Source: Flavobacterium sp. HJJ
Lineage (GTDB): Bacteria; Bacteroidota; Bacteroidia; Flavobacteriales; Flavobacteriaceae
Length of the DNA: 64,000 nucleotides
Direction of reading: 5' to 3'
Assembly (NCBI RefSeq): GCF_015351475.1
Contig: NZ_JADKPR010000014.1
Span: forward strand, 1-64,000
Position numbers and translations under genes: made by a program. The notes beneath the pieces were generated by a model. That model had not been told where the DNA came from. It did not search any database and saw nothing but the letters and a program-made list of their open reading frames with translations. How positions within the stretch are numbered: the first letter of the stretch is position 1; every line of letters starts with the position of its first letter. This document shows positions 33,772-42,289 of the stretch, one piece after another.

Positions 33772-33859
33772 CAAGTATTTTAAGATTTTGAATTTTACAG
33801 GAATTTGTTGTGATTTTAAGCCGTTTATACCACAAATACAATTGGTTAAAATAATTTGG

Positions 33860-33956
33860 GCTTGACCACAAGGGTCAGGCTTTACGCTACAAGTCCTCGC
33901 CCAGTTTCGCTATCGCTTCACTGGGCTGTGGGCTTTTCACTTCAATCCTTCACGCG
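33860..33956 (-). repeat. Structured intergenic repeat, copy B
   Basis: Read on the minus strand it begins GTGAAGGATTGAAGTGAAAAG, then CCCACA, then the stem GCCCAGT/ACTGGGC (7 bp) around the 14-nt loop GAAGCGATAGCGAA, then GAGGACTTGTAGCGTAAAGCC and a short TGACC/GGTCA hairpin. Against copy A the left flank matches at 22 of 27 positions and the loop at 11 of 14. All seven stem pairs form although only the inner three are the same as in copy A. Confidence 0.8.
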
Positions 33957-34120
33957 GGATTTGGTGAAATTATAAAGATTTTTGTTGTTTATGACTTCAA
34001 TTTCATAAATGTGTCTTTTGACAATTTGCTAAGAATTGTTTATATATTAGCACGACGAACAAGAGAAGTTTAATCAAACCTATTAACAAAACATAGTACA
34101 TTACAGAACGATACACTTAA

Positions 34121-34753
34121 ATGGACAACTATAAAGAAACATTTGAAACCTGGAACAAAATTGCTTCACTATACGAAGAAAAGTTTATGAACTTAGATTT
34201 ATATGACAAGACTTATGACTTTATATGTGATTCAATACTCAAAGAGAAAGCTGAAATATTAGAAATTGGCTGTGGTCCTGGGAATATTACAAAATATCTT
34301 TTATCCAAGCGACCCGACTTTAACATACACGGAATTGACATTGCGCCAAACATGATTGAACTTGCAAAAAAGAACAATCCAGCTGCAAGTTTCAGTGTAA
34401 TGGATATTCGACATATAAGCGAGCTAATAGCAAAATATGACGGAATAATTTGTGGTTTTTGCTTGCCTTATTTATCACATAGCGATGGCAAAAAACTAAT
34501 TCATGGCGCTACTCAATTACTGAACAACAATGGATTTTTATACATCAGTTTTGTTGAAGGCAACCCTGATAAATCAGACTTTCAAACTAGTAGTAGTGGC
34601 GACCGAAGTTATTTCTATTTCTATGAATTAGACCAGTTAAAAAAACAACTCCTCGACAATTCATTTGAAGATCTAACAGTATTTAAAGTAAAATATAAAA
34701 GACCAGAATCTAATGAAGAAACACATACTATATTAACTGCACGAAAAAAATAG
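34121..34753 (+). CDS. Class I SAM-dependent methyltransferase
   Basis: A 210-residue Rossmann-fold methyltransferase. Motif I is ILEIGCGPGNITKYLL (about 46-61), followed by the acidic IHGIDIAPNMIELAKKN strand. The substrate is unknown; this UbiE/BioC-like group acts on varied small molecules. The spacer upstream carries repeat copy B. Its neighbours are small orphan genes of unknown function, so it may be accessory rather than core, though codon use does not look clearly foreign. Confidence 0.8.
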   Translation: MDNYKETFETWNKIASLYEEKFMNLDLYDKTYDFICDSILKEKAEILEIGCGPGNITKYLLSKRPDFNIHGIDIAPNMIELAKKNNPAASFSVMDIRHISELIAKYDGIICGFCLPYLSHSDGKKLIHGATQLLNNNGFLYISFVEGNPDKSDFQTSSSGDRSYFYFYELDQLKKQLLDNSFEDLTVFKVKYKRPESNEETHTILTARKK

Positions 34754-34791
34754 TAATTTAGCATCGCAATAGATAATTCAAACTTTATAAA

Positions 34792-35163
34792 TTGACAAAG
34801 TATTTAAAATATCTCCTTTCACTCTTTATGGCTTTTGGCTTGATGGTGAATGACGGTATTTTACATTCTAAATCAAATTCTGCTGAGTATTATCAGGTTT
34901 CGTATTTTAAGACTGGAAATGAATTTGATCCTAAGGATTCCAAATCCTACGTATTCCATCAGAAACATTCCCCTGAAAAGATTGCATTTTCGATTATTTC
35001 AGCATATCTAGAATTTCATGACATCCATAATCTTAAAACTCGGAATCTTCAAAAATTACAAAATTTACTTTATCAAAACATAAGCGCAGCTAAAGCGCAA
35101 ATGACTTTTTTAAGCAAAGTCATTAATTCCTGCAACCACTTTTCTAATTTATACATAGCGTAG
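34792..35163 (+). CDS. Small exported protein of unknown function, 123 aa
   Basis: I do not recognise the family. The TTG start at 34792 gives a hydrophobic N terminus (YLKYLLSLFMAFGLMVNDGI) that looks like a signal or membrane segment; the first ATG is at 34828 and would remove most of it. The rest is soluble and basic, with a YVFHQKHSPEKIAFSIIS block and a C-terminal SNLYIA. It lies 38 nt after the methyltransferase and before another small gene (35239). The composition is protein-like and it is probably real. Confidence 0.55.
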   Translation: MTKYLKYLLSLFMAFGLMVNDGILHSKSNSAEYYQVSYFKTGNEFDPKDSKSYVFHQKHSPEKIAFSIISAYLEFHDIHNLKTRNLQKLQNLLYQNISAAKAQMTFLSKVINSCNHFSNLYIA

Positions 35164-35238
35164 AAATCTTTTCTAAGCATTTATGCAATTCCATGCATAA
35201 CGATGATAAAAAATGTCTAATCATTTATCATTTACAAA

Positions 35239-35418
35239 ATGTATAAACTTAATAACAAAACTCATTTGGAGAAATCCAAACAGCCATCCCATTGGCTAAA
35301 AAGAAAATTCATGATGATTATTACCACTTTCATGATTGGAATATCAAACGGTATGAACACAGGAGATAATATCATTCTTAAAAATCAAAATTATACCGAA
35401 CAGCATAAAAAAGATTGA
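35239..35418 (+). CDS. Small membrane protein, 59 aa
   Basis: An ATG-initiated 59-codon frame: a basic N terminus (KLNNKTHLEKSKQPSHWLKR), one hydrophobic segment (FMMIITTFMIGISNGM, about 24-39), and a polar tail (GDNIILKNQNYTEQHKKD). It resembles no family I know. The position after another small membrane or exported protein and its distinctive composition suggest a real gene, perhaps paired with 34792. The inverted repeat at 35432-35488 follows and may terminate it. Confidence 0.5.
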   Translation: MYKLNNKTHLEKSKQPSHWLKRKFMMIITTFMIGISNGMNTGDNIILKNQNYTEQHKKD

Positions 35419-35431
35419 TTTGAGTTTTAGC

Positions 35432-35488
35432 CGCAAGGTCCGCAAAGAAAAAAAAACGCAAAGTCCGCAAAACTTTGCGAACCTTGCG
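35432..35488. repeat. 16-bp inverted repeat of CGCAAGGT/CGCAAAG type
   Basis: CGCAAGGTCCGCAAAG (35432-35447) pairs with CTTTGCGAACCTTGCG (35473-35488) at 15 of 16 positions. An inner CGCAAAGT (35457-35464) can compete for the same ACTTTGCG arm. It lies between convergent genes and might act as a terminator, though no clear T run follows. Confidence 0.7.
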
Positions 35489-35522
35489 TAATACTTTACA
35501 CTCTTTGCTGTTATTATCGTTA

Positions 35523-36341
35523 TTATTTGCTCTTACTTAAAACCTTCACTTCATCACCAACCGAAACAATTCCTAATCCCAATCCAATGACATTTTGTCC
35601 AAACAATACTTTGTTTCCAAAATTTCTATATTGGGCTAATGTTTTCAAAGGATCTTTTCCTGAAACCACGCCTTTTTCCTGATCAACTGTGGTCATCACG
35701 CAACGGTCACAAGGCTTCACTCCAACAAAAGAAATATTGCCAATTTTAAATTCTCTCCAATTATCTTCTTCAAAAGCCTCTCCATTAGTAAAAACAAAAT
35801 TGGGTCTGAATCGATTCATCGGAACTTTTGTTTCCAGTCTTCCATTCAAATCATCCAGCGAAGACTGCCCGATAATCAAAAAAGGATAAGCATCCGAGAA
35901 AGAAGTAATCTCATTGCCGGTAATTGAGTAATCTGGGTCTAATTTTCTTTCGCTGTCATCCGGCATATACATCAACCGTACCGGAAAACCCAATAGTTTT
36001 GTAAACCAATCAGAACTATCGTTACTAACTTCATATGCTTCGATAGTATCTTCCCAAACCGTGACTTCAATTTTTTCTTCTTTAGAGAAAACGGGACGAA
36101 GCAGCACATCAATCGATTCCGAAAGAACTCTTTGAGTAATTCTTAGAGAATCCCCAGCTATTTCAGGTTTAAAAAGTGCCAATTCTGGATATTCACGCTG
36201 CGATAAAAAACGGCCATCCGCATCGACTAAAAGCCAGCGTCTGTCCAGCTCTAAACCACGATCCGTAACATTTGATTCCTGCTGTTGAATTCCGCCTAAC
36301 GATTTTACAGGATATACCCAGATTTCTGAAAGTTCCAGCAT
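35523..36341 (-). CDS. MOSC-domain protein (YcbX/YiiM-like)
   Basis: A 272-residue protein with the MOSC N-terminal beta-barrel (about 1-115, starting LELSEIWVYPVKSLGG) and the MOSC domain (about 120-265) with the conserved cysteine block GVKPCDRCVMTTVDQ. MOSC proteins bind molybdenum cofactor; relatives such as YcbX and mARC reduce N-hydroxylated compounds. I use the ATG at 36341; an upstream in-frame ATG at 36446 adds 35 residues that overlap a terminator. It is monocistronic. Confidence 0.85.
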   Translation of the reverse strand: MLELSEIWVYPVKSLGGIQQQESNVTDRGLELDRRWLLVDADGRFLSQREYPELALFKPEIAGDSLRITQRVLSESIDVLLRPVFSKEEKIEVTVWEDTIEAYEVSNDSSDWFTKLLGFPVRLMYMPDDSERKLDPDYSITGNEITSFSDAYPFLIIGQSSLDDLNGRLETKVPMNRFRPNFVFTNGEAFEEDNWREFKIGNISFVGVKPCDRCVMTTVDQEKGVVSGKDPLKTLAQYRNFGNKVLFGQNVIGLGLGIVSVGDEVKVLSKSK

Positions 36342-36446
36342 ACTATTATTTTTTTCAAATCTACAAATTAAGAATATCTTTTGATTTATCACATCAAAAT
36401 TTATTATGCCTGTCAAGCCAAACTTTAAAATCAAATTATGCTGCAA

Positions 36447-36475
36447 ACAAAAAACAGCCTTATGTTAAGGCTGTT
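36447..36475 (-). terminator. Terminator of the heavy-metal-binding gene
   Basis: On the minus strand AACAGCCTTA pairs with TAAGGCTGTT across a 3-nt loop, followed by TTTTTTG. Confidence 0.8.
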
Positions 36476-36496
36476 GGGAAACTACTAATTTATGTT

Positions 36497-36832
36497 TTAC
36501 TTTTTTTTATCTTCCTTTTTCTCAGTCATTGCCATTCCGCATTTTGGACATTTCCCAGGCTTATCTGATGCTGAACCGTCCATTGTGCAGACATATTTAC
36601 TTTTTGCAGTCTGTTTTTCTTTTCCGGCTGTTTTATGTACAGTTTCTTTAGCGGCAACTAAATCCATGCCGCACTTACTGCATTTTCCTTTTTTGTCACT
36701 CATTTCTTTAGGATGCATTGGACAGGTAAACATCGTTTTTTGAACTTCTTTTTTTGGAGCTGCTGCTGTTTGGGCCGATACCGCAGTTCCCATAGCAAAG
36801 AATGCGGTTAATACAATAATTAATGTTTTCAT
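36497..36832 (-). CDS. Exported heavy-metal-binding-domain protein
   Basis: A 111-residue exported protein. The signal peptide is KTLIIVLTAFFAMGTAVSAQ. Two heavy-metal-binding (HMBD) modules follow: FTCPMHPKEMSDKKGKC-SKCGM (about 35-57) and YVCTMDGSASDKPGKC-PKCGM (about 79-101), each ending Cys-x2-Cys-Gly-Met. Such modules occur next to copper or other metal exporters. No metal pump is adjacent here, so it may be a free-standing periplasmic metal chaperone or buffer. A clear terminator follows. Confidence 0.85.
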   Translation of the reverse strand: MKTLIIVLTAFFAMGTAVSAQTAAAPKKEVQKTMFTCPMHPKEMSDKKGKCSKCGMDLVAAKETVHKTAGKEKQTAKSKYVCTMDGSASDKPGKCPKCGMAMTEKKEDKKK

Positions 36833-37050
36833 GATTTCTATTTTTGATTATAAAATTATTAAATACTGACTATTTTTTCACCTAAAATTAATTCTTTTTA
36901 CTGAATATTCTTTAATAAAAAAATGCATTTAACATCTTAAAAAAACCAAATGCAGTTTATCTTTATATGAAGATTCAAACTATTTATTCTATTAAAATCG
37001 GAATAAAATACATTGTTTTTAACTTCCGGTATAAACGATAGTCTAAAAAA

Positions 37051-37398
37051 CTACTTTTTATCATTTCCAATAATAGAATAAGCAATAGATTGAGATAATG
37101 ATAATATGATACTAAAAAACATAGCAACCCAAAATGAGTCTACTACAAATCCTCCTACTATCTTTGTACACAATAAAATAATCAAAGCATTTACCACCAA
37201 TAAAAACAATCCTAAAGTTACTATTGTAAAAGGCAAAGTCAACAATACCATGATAGGCTTAATAAAAATATTAAGTAACCCCAAAACAACTGCCACCACC
37301 ATTGCAGTAAACGGGCCAGCTACATGAACACCCGGTAAGAAATGAGCAATTCCAAAAACTAATCCTGCAGTAATAATTATTCTCAAAATTAAATTCAT
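37051..37398 (-). CDS. Phage-holin-family (PF04020-like) membrane protein
   Basis: A 115-residue integral membrane protein with four hydrophobic helices. The block HVAGPFTAMVVAVVLGLLNI and the LPFTIVTLGLFLLVVNALII helix are typical of the PF04020 'mycobacterial 4 TMS phage holin' family. Despite the name these are chromosomal proteins of unknown role found across bacteria, and nothing here suggests a prophage. It sits 46 nt after the end of the alpha/beta hydrolase gene on the same strand. Confidence 0.82.
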   Translation of the reverse strand: MNLILRIIITAGLVFGIAHFLPGVHVAGPFTAMVVAVVLGLLNIFIKPIMVLLTLPFTIVTLGLFLLVVNALIILLCTKIVGGFVVDSFWVAMFFSIILSLSQSIAYSIIGNDKK

Positions 37399-37444
37399 AG
37401 TTATATGTTTTAAAATTTTTATAAATGTAATAAATATTACTTCA

Positions 37445-38206
37445 TTATTTTAAAAAAAGACTTACAAATTCATAAAACATTTTAGGATTTTCTGCATGCA
37501 GCCAATGCCCAGCGTTTGGAATAGTAAGTATTTTTGAATCTGGGAAATGGTTATGAATGCCATCAAAATCGCTGTCAAGTATATAATTGGAATTTCCTCC
37601 TCTGATAAAAAGCACTGGTTTTTCAAAAACCTGATCAGAAGCTAAGGCTTTGCCTATTTCATCAATTTTTTCATTAAAAACCTTTAAATTAAACCGGAAA
37701 GCAAGCTGTCCGGGTTCCTGCCAAAATAAACTTTTCATTAAAAACTGACGAGTTCCAAAATCTGGAATGTAATTTTTCATTATTTCTTCTACTTCATTAC
37801 GGCTGGGCTTAACAGAAAAATCTACAGCATTCAATCCTGCCAAAATATCCTGATGATGCGGAGGATAAAATTTAGGTCCAATATCGGCAACTATTAATTT
37901 ATCAACTAAATCTGGGTAAACTGTAGCCAGAAGCATTGCGGTTTTCCCCCCCATAGAATGACCAATCACATCAATCGATTCGAGAGCATTTTCTTGGCAA
38001 TAAGCATAAACATCCTGAACCATGATTTCATAACTGAATTCGTCCGAATGAAAACTGCGCCCGTGATTGCGTAAATCTAATAAATGAACCTGAAAACCAT
38101 CAGCAGCAAATTGAGTTCCTAACGTTTTCCAATTATCGGACATCCCTAAAAATCCGTGAATTATAAGTAAAGGCTTTCCTGAACCTTCTATTTTAGAGTA
38201 GAGCAT
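37445..38206 (-). CDS. Alpha/beta-hydrolase (YbfF-like esterase)
   Basis: A 253-residue alpha/beta-fold hydrolase. The nucleophile elbow is GHSMGGKTA (Ser about residue 89), the oxyanion loop is HGFLGMSDNW, and the catalytic His is in NAGHWLHAENP near the C terminus. It closely resembles E. coli YbfF, an esterase active on short acyl-CoA and other acyl esters. The substrate here is unknown. The ATG is preceded by the regular 7-bp tract at 38216-38250; pdxJ ends 82 nt upstream on the same strand and probably shares the transcript. Confidence 0.88.
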   Translation of the reverse strand: MLYSKIEGSGKPLLIIHGFLGMSDNWKTLGTQFAADGFQVHLLDLRNHGRSFHSDEFSYEIMVQDVYAYCQENALESIDVIGHSMGGKTAMLLATVYPDLVDKLIVADIGPKFYPPHHQDILAGLNAVDFSVKPSRNEVEEIMKNYIPDFGTRQFLMKSLFWQEPGQLAFRFNLKVFNEKIDEIGKALASDQVFEKPVLFIRGGNSNYILDSDFDGIHNHFPDSKILTIPNAGHWLHAENPKMFYEFVSLFLK

Positions 38207-38215
38207 TTTTATTTT

Positions 38216-38250
38216 AGATTGCAGATTTTAGATTTTAGACTGCAGAATTA
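38216..38250 (-). repeat. 7-bp tandem tract before the hydrolase gene
   Basis: Five perfect 7-nt steps on the plus strand: AGATTGC, AGATTTT, AGATTTT, AGACTGC, AGAATTA. In the mRNA sense they are AATCT-like units ending 9 nt before the ATG. Confidence 0.8.
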
Positions 38251-38288
38251 AACTCTGCGTTCCGGAATCAAAAAACTAATTTTAAAAA

Positions 38289-39002
38289 CTATTTCAACTT
38301 TTGCAGATACATATTAACCACATTATCCAATCCAAGGTAAAGCGCCTCGGCAATCAAAGCGTGACCAATTGAAACTTCCAATAATCCCGGAATATTTTGC
38401 TTAAAAAACTTAATATTATCCAAACTTAAATCGTGGCCAGCATTAATTCCTAAACCTAATTCGTTAGCCAAAATTGCCGATTTCACATAAGGATCAATTC
38501 CTTTTTCATTACCCAGACTGTATTGATGCGCAAAAGCTTCGGTATATAATTCAATCCTGTCGGTTCCTGTTTTTTTTGCTCCTTCGATCATTTCACTAAT
38601 TGGATCAACAAAAATGGAAGTTCTAATCCCGTTTCTCTGAAATTCTTTGATAACTTCAGCTAAATACGATTGATTTTTTATGGTATCCCATCCAGCAGAA
38701 GATGTAATTGCTCCAATAGCATCTGGAACCAAGGTTACTTGATCTGGTTTACATTCTAAAACTAAATCGATAAAATTATGCTGCGGATTTCCTTCTATAT
38801 TATATTCTGTAGTAACAATAGATTTTAAATCCCGTGCGTCCTGATAACGTATGTGACGTTCATCCGGACGCGGATGAATTGTTATGCCCTGACCGCCAAA
38901 CTTCTGAATATCAGATGCTGCTTTAAGTAAATCAGGAACATTTCCACCACGGGCATTACGCAAAGTGGCAATTTTATTTATATTAACGCTAAGTTTTGTC
39001 AT
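38289..39002 (-). CDS. pdxJ: Pyridoxine 5'-phosphate synthase
   Basis: PdxJ joins 3-amino-1-hydroxyacetone phosphate and 1-deoxyxylulose 5-phosphate to give pyridoxine 5'-phosphate (vitamin B6 synthesis). The 237-residue TIM barrel starts LSVNINKIATLRNARGG, with GITIHPRPDERHIR, the TLVPD catalytic block, and GLGINAGHDL. I chose the ATG at 39002 because conserved PdxJ begins there; the upstream in-frame ATGs add 22 residues of no known role. It is divergent from the CBS protein gene. Confidence 0.95.
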   Translation of the reverse strand: MTKLSVNINKIATLRNARGGNVPDLLKAASDIQKFGGQGITIHPRPDERHIRYQDARDLKSIVTTEYNIEGNPQHNFIDLVLECKPDQVTLVPDAIGAITSSAGWDTIKNQSYLAEVIKEFQRNGIRTSIFVDPISEMIEGAKKTGTDRIELYTEAFAHQYSLGNEKGIDPYVKSAILANELGLGINAGHDLSLDNIKFFKQNIPGLLEVSIGHALIAEALYLGLDNVVNMYLQKLK

Positions 39003-39116
39003 AGAAAAAGTATTAATCGAATGCATTATTATTTTGAAATCACAAAAATACAAAGTAAAAGGTAGCATATTTAGCTTATTTTTGATTATTTTGCATCGTT
39101 TATTGAGCGAAAATTT

Positions 39117-39776
39117 ATGACTGATTTAAAAGATTACATTACGAACGACTACAAAGCAATTGACACCCAAGAAACTATTGGAGCGGTTCAGGATTTTTTT
39201 GACGGCTTAACCTTTTCGCATTTTCCAGTTATTGAAGAAGGAGTTTTCATTGGAAGCATAGCGGCCGATGATGTTGAAACCTTTGACAGTGATAAAAAAA
39301 TCACTGATTACAGATATACTCTAGAACATTTTTTTGCAAGAGCAAATATGATCTGGCTGGATGTTTTGGAAGTTTTTGCAAAAAACCATGCTAATCTGGT
39401 TCCTATACTAGATGAAAACAATAAATATATTGGCTATTATGAAATTAAAGATGTTATCAAATTTTTTCATGAAGCCCCTTTTTTAAAAGAACCTGGTGCT
39501 ATTATTATTGTAAGTAAAAGCACCATAGACTATTCGATGAGTCAAATAACACAGATTGTAGAAAGCAACAATGGTAAACTTTTAGGACTATTTATTTCTA
39601 ATTCAGATGTAAATACTATCGAAATTACTCTTAAAATCAGCGTTGGTTCTTTGAACGAAATTATTCAGACTTTCAGAAGATATAATTACGATATCATTTC
39701 AGAGCATAACGAAGACAATTACATTAACAGCCTTAAAGAACGTTCGGATTATTTAGACAAATACCTGAATATGTAG
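39117..39776 (+). CDS. CBS-domain protein
   Basis: A 219-residue cytoplasmic protein with two CBS domains (about 10-60 and 75-125, as in FSHFPVIEEGVFIGSI and LVPILDENNKYIGYY) and a C-terminal ACT-like domain (about 140-210). CBS pairs bind adenine nucleotides and act as energy sensors; the layout resembles AcuB-like proteins. It lies immediately upstream of nadK (49 nt) in the conserved pdxJ-CBS-nadK-porG region, so it might influence NAD(P) or envelope metabolism, which is an inference from position only. Confidence 0.85.
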   Translation: MTDLKDYITNDYKAIDTQETIGAVQDFFDGLTFSHFPVIEEGVFIGSIAADDVETFDSDKKITDYRYTLEHFFARANMIWLDVLEVFAKNHANLVPILDENNKYIGYYEIKDVIKFFHEAPFLKEPGAIIIVSKSTIDYSMSQITQIVESNNGKLLGLFISNSDVNTIEITLKISVGSLNEIIQTFRRYNYDIISEHNEDNYINSLKERSDYLDKYLNM

Positions 39777-39825
39777 TTATTGAATAAAAGCCCCCAAATC
39801 AATAACAATCAAAAAAATCAAAAAA

Positions 39826-40710
39826 ATGAAAGTAGCTATCTATGGCCAATACTATTTGGTTAGCACAGAACCAATTATAAAAGACATTTTTGTATTTTTC
39901 AACAATAATAATGTAGAAATGGCTATTGAATCCGATTTCTTGAACATGCTGTATGAAAAAAAAATCATCGAAAAAGAGTATAAAACTTTTTCCTCTCATG
40001 ATGTTTTAGATTCCAGTTTTGACATGCTGATCAGTATAGGAGGCGACGGCACGATGTTAAGAGCTGTAACACTGGTACGAAATTCCGGAATTCCAATATT
40101 AGGCATAAATGCCGGCAGATTAGGTTTTTTGGCAACGGTACAAAAGGAAAACATTGCCGCTTTCATGCAGATTGTTATTGATAAAAAGTATAAAATTTCC
40201 AAAAGAACCCTATTAAGCATATCCTATTCTCCAGACAATACAGCTATTGAAGGACTTAATTTTGCACTGAATGAAATATCAGTAAGCAGAAAAGACACAA
40301 CTTCGATGATAACTATAGACACATATCTAAACGATGAGTTTCTAAATTCATACTGGGCGGACGGGCTAATTATTGCCACTCCAACAGGAACAACCGGCTA
40401 CTCACTAAGCTGTGGCGGTCCAATTTTGACACCCGATGTAAAAAGTCTGGTAATTACACCAATTGCTCCACATAATTTAAATGCAAGACCACTGGTCGTT
40501 CCAGATACAACTGAAATCAGATTAAAAGTATCGGGAAGAGAAGAACAATACTTAGTTTCTTTGGATTCTAGAATTATGAGTGTCAAAAATGATTCTGTTC
40601 TGAGCATCAAAAAAACTGATTTTGAAATAAACATGGTAGAGATTCCAGGAGAAACATTCTTTAAAACACTAAGAACAAAACTCCTTTGGGGCGAAGATAG
40701 AAGAAATTAA
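39826..40710 (+). CDS. nadK: NAD kinase
   Basis: NadK phosphorylates NAD to NADP with ATP or polyphosphate. The catalytic GGDGT motif is at 72-76, the diacylglycerol-kinase-fold NE-type loop LNEISVSRKDT is at about 148-158, and the glycine motif PTGTTGYSLSCGGP follows at about 186-199. The 294 residues are the expected length. It is preceded by the CBS protein and followed by the porG-like gene, which has its own promoter. Confidence 0.96.
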   Translation: MKVAIYGQYYLVSTEPIIKDIFVFFNNNNVEMAIESDFLNMLYEKKIIEKEYKTFSSHDVLDSSFDMLISIGGDGTMLRAVTLVRNSGIPILGINAGRLGFLATVQKENIAAFMQIVIDKKYKISKRTLLSISYSPDNTAIEGLNFALNEISVSRKDTTSMITIDTYLNDEFLNSYWADGLIIATPTGTTGYSLSCGGPILTPDVKSLVITPIAPHNLNARPLVVPDTTEIRLKVSGREEQYLVSLDSRIMSVKNDSVLSIKKTDFEINMVEIPGETFFKTLRTKLLWGEDRRN

Positions 40711-40812
40711 AAAATCATATACTGAATATATCATTTTATCGTTACAATTACGAGATTCATACTTTAAAAAAGAGATCTCGTCTAAAAAAAGACAGTATTC
40801 ATCGGATGAATG

Positions 40813-40841
40813 TTGAATACTATTGATTATTATTATATTTG
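40813..40841 (+). promoter_or_regulatory. Promoter of the porG-uppS-bamA cluster
   Basis: TTG (40813-40815), an 18-nt spacer and TATATTTG (40834-40841), a near-perfect Bacteroidota promoter 20 nt before the porG-like start. Confidence 0.75.
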
Positions 40842-40860
40842 CAGGCAATTTATTAATTAT

Positions 40861-41538
40861 ATGAGGAAAATTTTCATTTCTTTTCTATGCTTTTTCATGA
40901 TTAATTCCATTCATGCTCAAATACATGAAATAGGAATTTTTCTTGGAGGGAGTAATTATATAGGAGATGTAGGTTCAACAACTTATATTGACCCAAATGA
41001 ACCTGCTTTTGGCATTTTGTATAAATGGAACAGAAGCCCAAGGCACGCTTATAGATTTTCGTATACACAGTCACAAATTTCGGGTGATGACAGTAACTCA
41101 AAAGAACCAGGCCGTTACAACAGAGGATACAGCTTTACAAATAACATAAAAGAATTAGCAGCTGGAATTGAATTTAATTTTTTTGATTTTAATTTGCATC
41201 AGGAAAGACCAAAATTTACTCCTTATGTATATACAGGTCTAAGCTATTTATTTTATGATGACCTATATATAGAATCAGGAAAAACGAAAAAAAACAGTTC
41301 AAAGGGTACAATTGCCATTCCAATAACCTTAGGTGTTAAAACTAATTTATCAAGAAGTTTTATTATCGGGCTGGAGACTGGAGCAAGATATTCATTTACA
41401 GACAATATAGATGGCAGTAATCCTAGTGACAGCGGTTTACCAAAATTTGGAAATTTAAATAATAATGACTGGTATGTTTTCTCAGGTATAACACTAACTT
41501 ATACTTTTGGAGAAAAACCATGTTACTGTGCAGATTAA
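40861..41538 (+). CDS. porG: PorG-like outer-membrane protein (DUF6089)
   Basis: A 225-residue protein with a signal peptide (RKIFISFLCFFMINSIHAQ) and a DUF6089 eight-stranded outer-membrane barrel, matching PorG of the type IX secretion system by fold and by position. In Porphyromonas the porG gene is also followed by uppS, bamA and two ompH genes. PorG is thought to anchor the PorK/PorN ring at the outer membrane. The ATG at 40861 is preferred to one at 40810. The symbol is from context and family, not from a search. Confidence 0.78.
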   Translation: MRKIFISFLCFFMINSIHAQIHEIGIFLGGSNYIGDVGSTTYIDPNEPAFGILYKWNRSPRHAYRFSYTQSQISGDDSNSKEPGRYNRGYSFTNNIKELAAGIEFNFFDFNLHQERPKFTPYVYTGLSYLFYDDLYIESGKTKKNSSKGTIAIPITLGVKTNLSRSFIIGLETGARYSFTDNIDGSNPSDSGLPKFGNLNNNDWYVFSGITLTYTFGEKPCYCAD

Positions 41539-41544
41539 AAAAAG

Positions 41545-42282
41545 ATGCTAAAAAACGAAATAAATACAGACAATATTCCCGGACACGTAGCCATTATCAT
41601 GGACGGAAACGGCCGCTGGGCAAAACAGCAGGGATTCTTGAGAACAATTGGACACGAAAGCGGCTCAGAATCTTTAACAAAAATCATAGAAGAGTGCTCC
41701 AATTTAGGAGTCAGATACCTCACGTTATATACTTTTTCAACCGAAAATTGGAACAGACCAAAATATGAAGTAGAAGCTTTAATGAAAGTATTGGTACGAT
41801 CATTAAAGAAAGAACTCAAATCAATGCTGGAAAATAACATTCGAATGAATGCTATTGGTAACATAGACAAACTGCCCGCTGCTGCTCAAAAAGTAATATC
41901 CGACTGCATTGAGCAGACCAAAGGAAATACAAAAATGACACTAACCCTTGCTCTAAGCTATGGATCTAGAGAAGAATTAACACATCTAATAAAAGAAATA
42001 AGCAATAAAGTTAAAAATAATATAATTTCAATAGACACTATTGACGATTCAATTATTAATGAGCATCTTTACACGCATAATTTACCTGATGTAGATTTAT
42101 TAATAAGGACTGGTGGTGAACATAGAATAAGTAACTTTATGTTATGGCAGATAGCCTATTCAGAATTATACTTTACTGATGTGTTATGGCCTGATTTTAA
42201 GGAAGAAGATTTATATGGAGCTATCATTAGTTATCAAAAAAGAGAACGTCGATTTGGAAAAACAAGCGAACAAATTAAATAA
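41545..42282 (+). CDS. uppS: Undecaprenyl diphosphate synthase
   Basis: UppS makes the C55 lipid carrier for peptidoglycan and O-antigen by cis-prenyl transfer. Catalytic Asp is D20 in IMDGNGRWAK. GHESGSESL, YTFSTENWNRP and RTGGEHRISNFMLWQ are the usual substrate-binding blocks, and the family's length (245 residues) is right. It starts 6 nt after porG and ends 7 nt before the likely bamA start, so the three genes are one transcript. Confidence 0.95.
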   Translation: MLKNEINTDNIPGHVAIIMDGNGRWAKQQGFLRTIGHESGSESLTKIIEECSNLGVRYLTLYTFSTENWNRPKYEVEALMKVLVRSLKKELKSMLENNIRMNAIGNIDKLPAAAQKVISDCIEQTKGNTKMTLTLALSYGSREELTHLIKEISNKVKNNIISIDTIDDSIINEHLYTHNLPDVDLLIRTGGEHRISNFMLWQIAYSELYFTDVLWPDFKEEDLYGAIISYQKRERRFGKTSEQIK

Positions 42283-42289
42283 TTTTTTA

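Larger units (their letters stand above)
33710..34120. other. Divergent spacer between tig and a methyltransferase, 411 nt
   Basis: No protein gene is visible. It contains the tig promoter (33744-33771) and structured repeat copy B (33860-33956). The roughly 160 nt before the methyltransferase hold nothing I recognise. Confidence 0.7.

Noticed and set aside
37051..37398. A phage holin indicating a prophage
   Set aside because: The family name is historical; the protein is a chromosomal four-helix protein and no phage gene is near.
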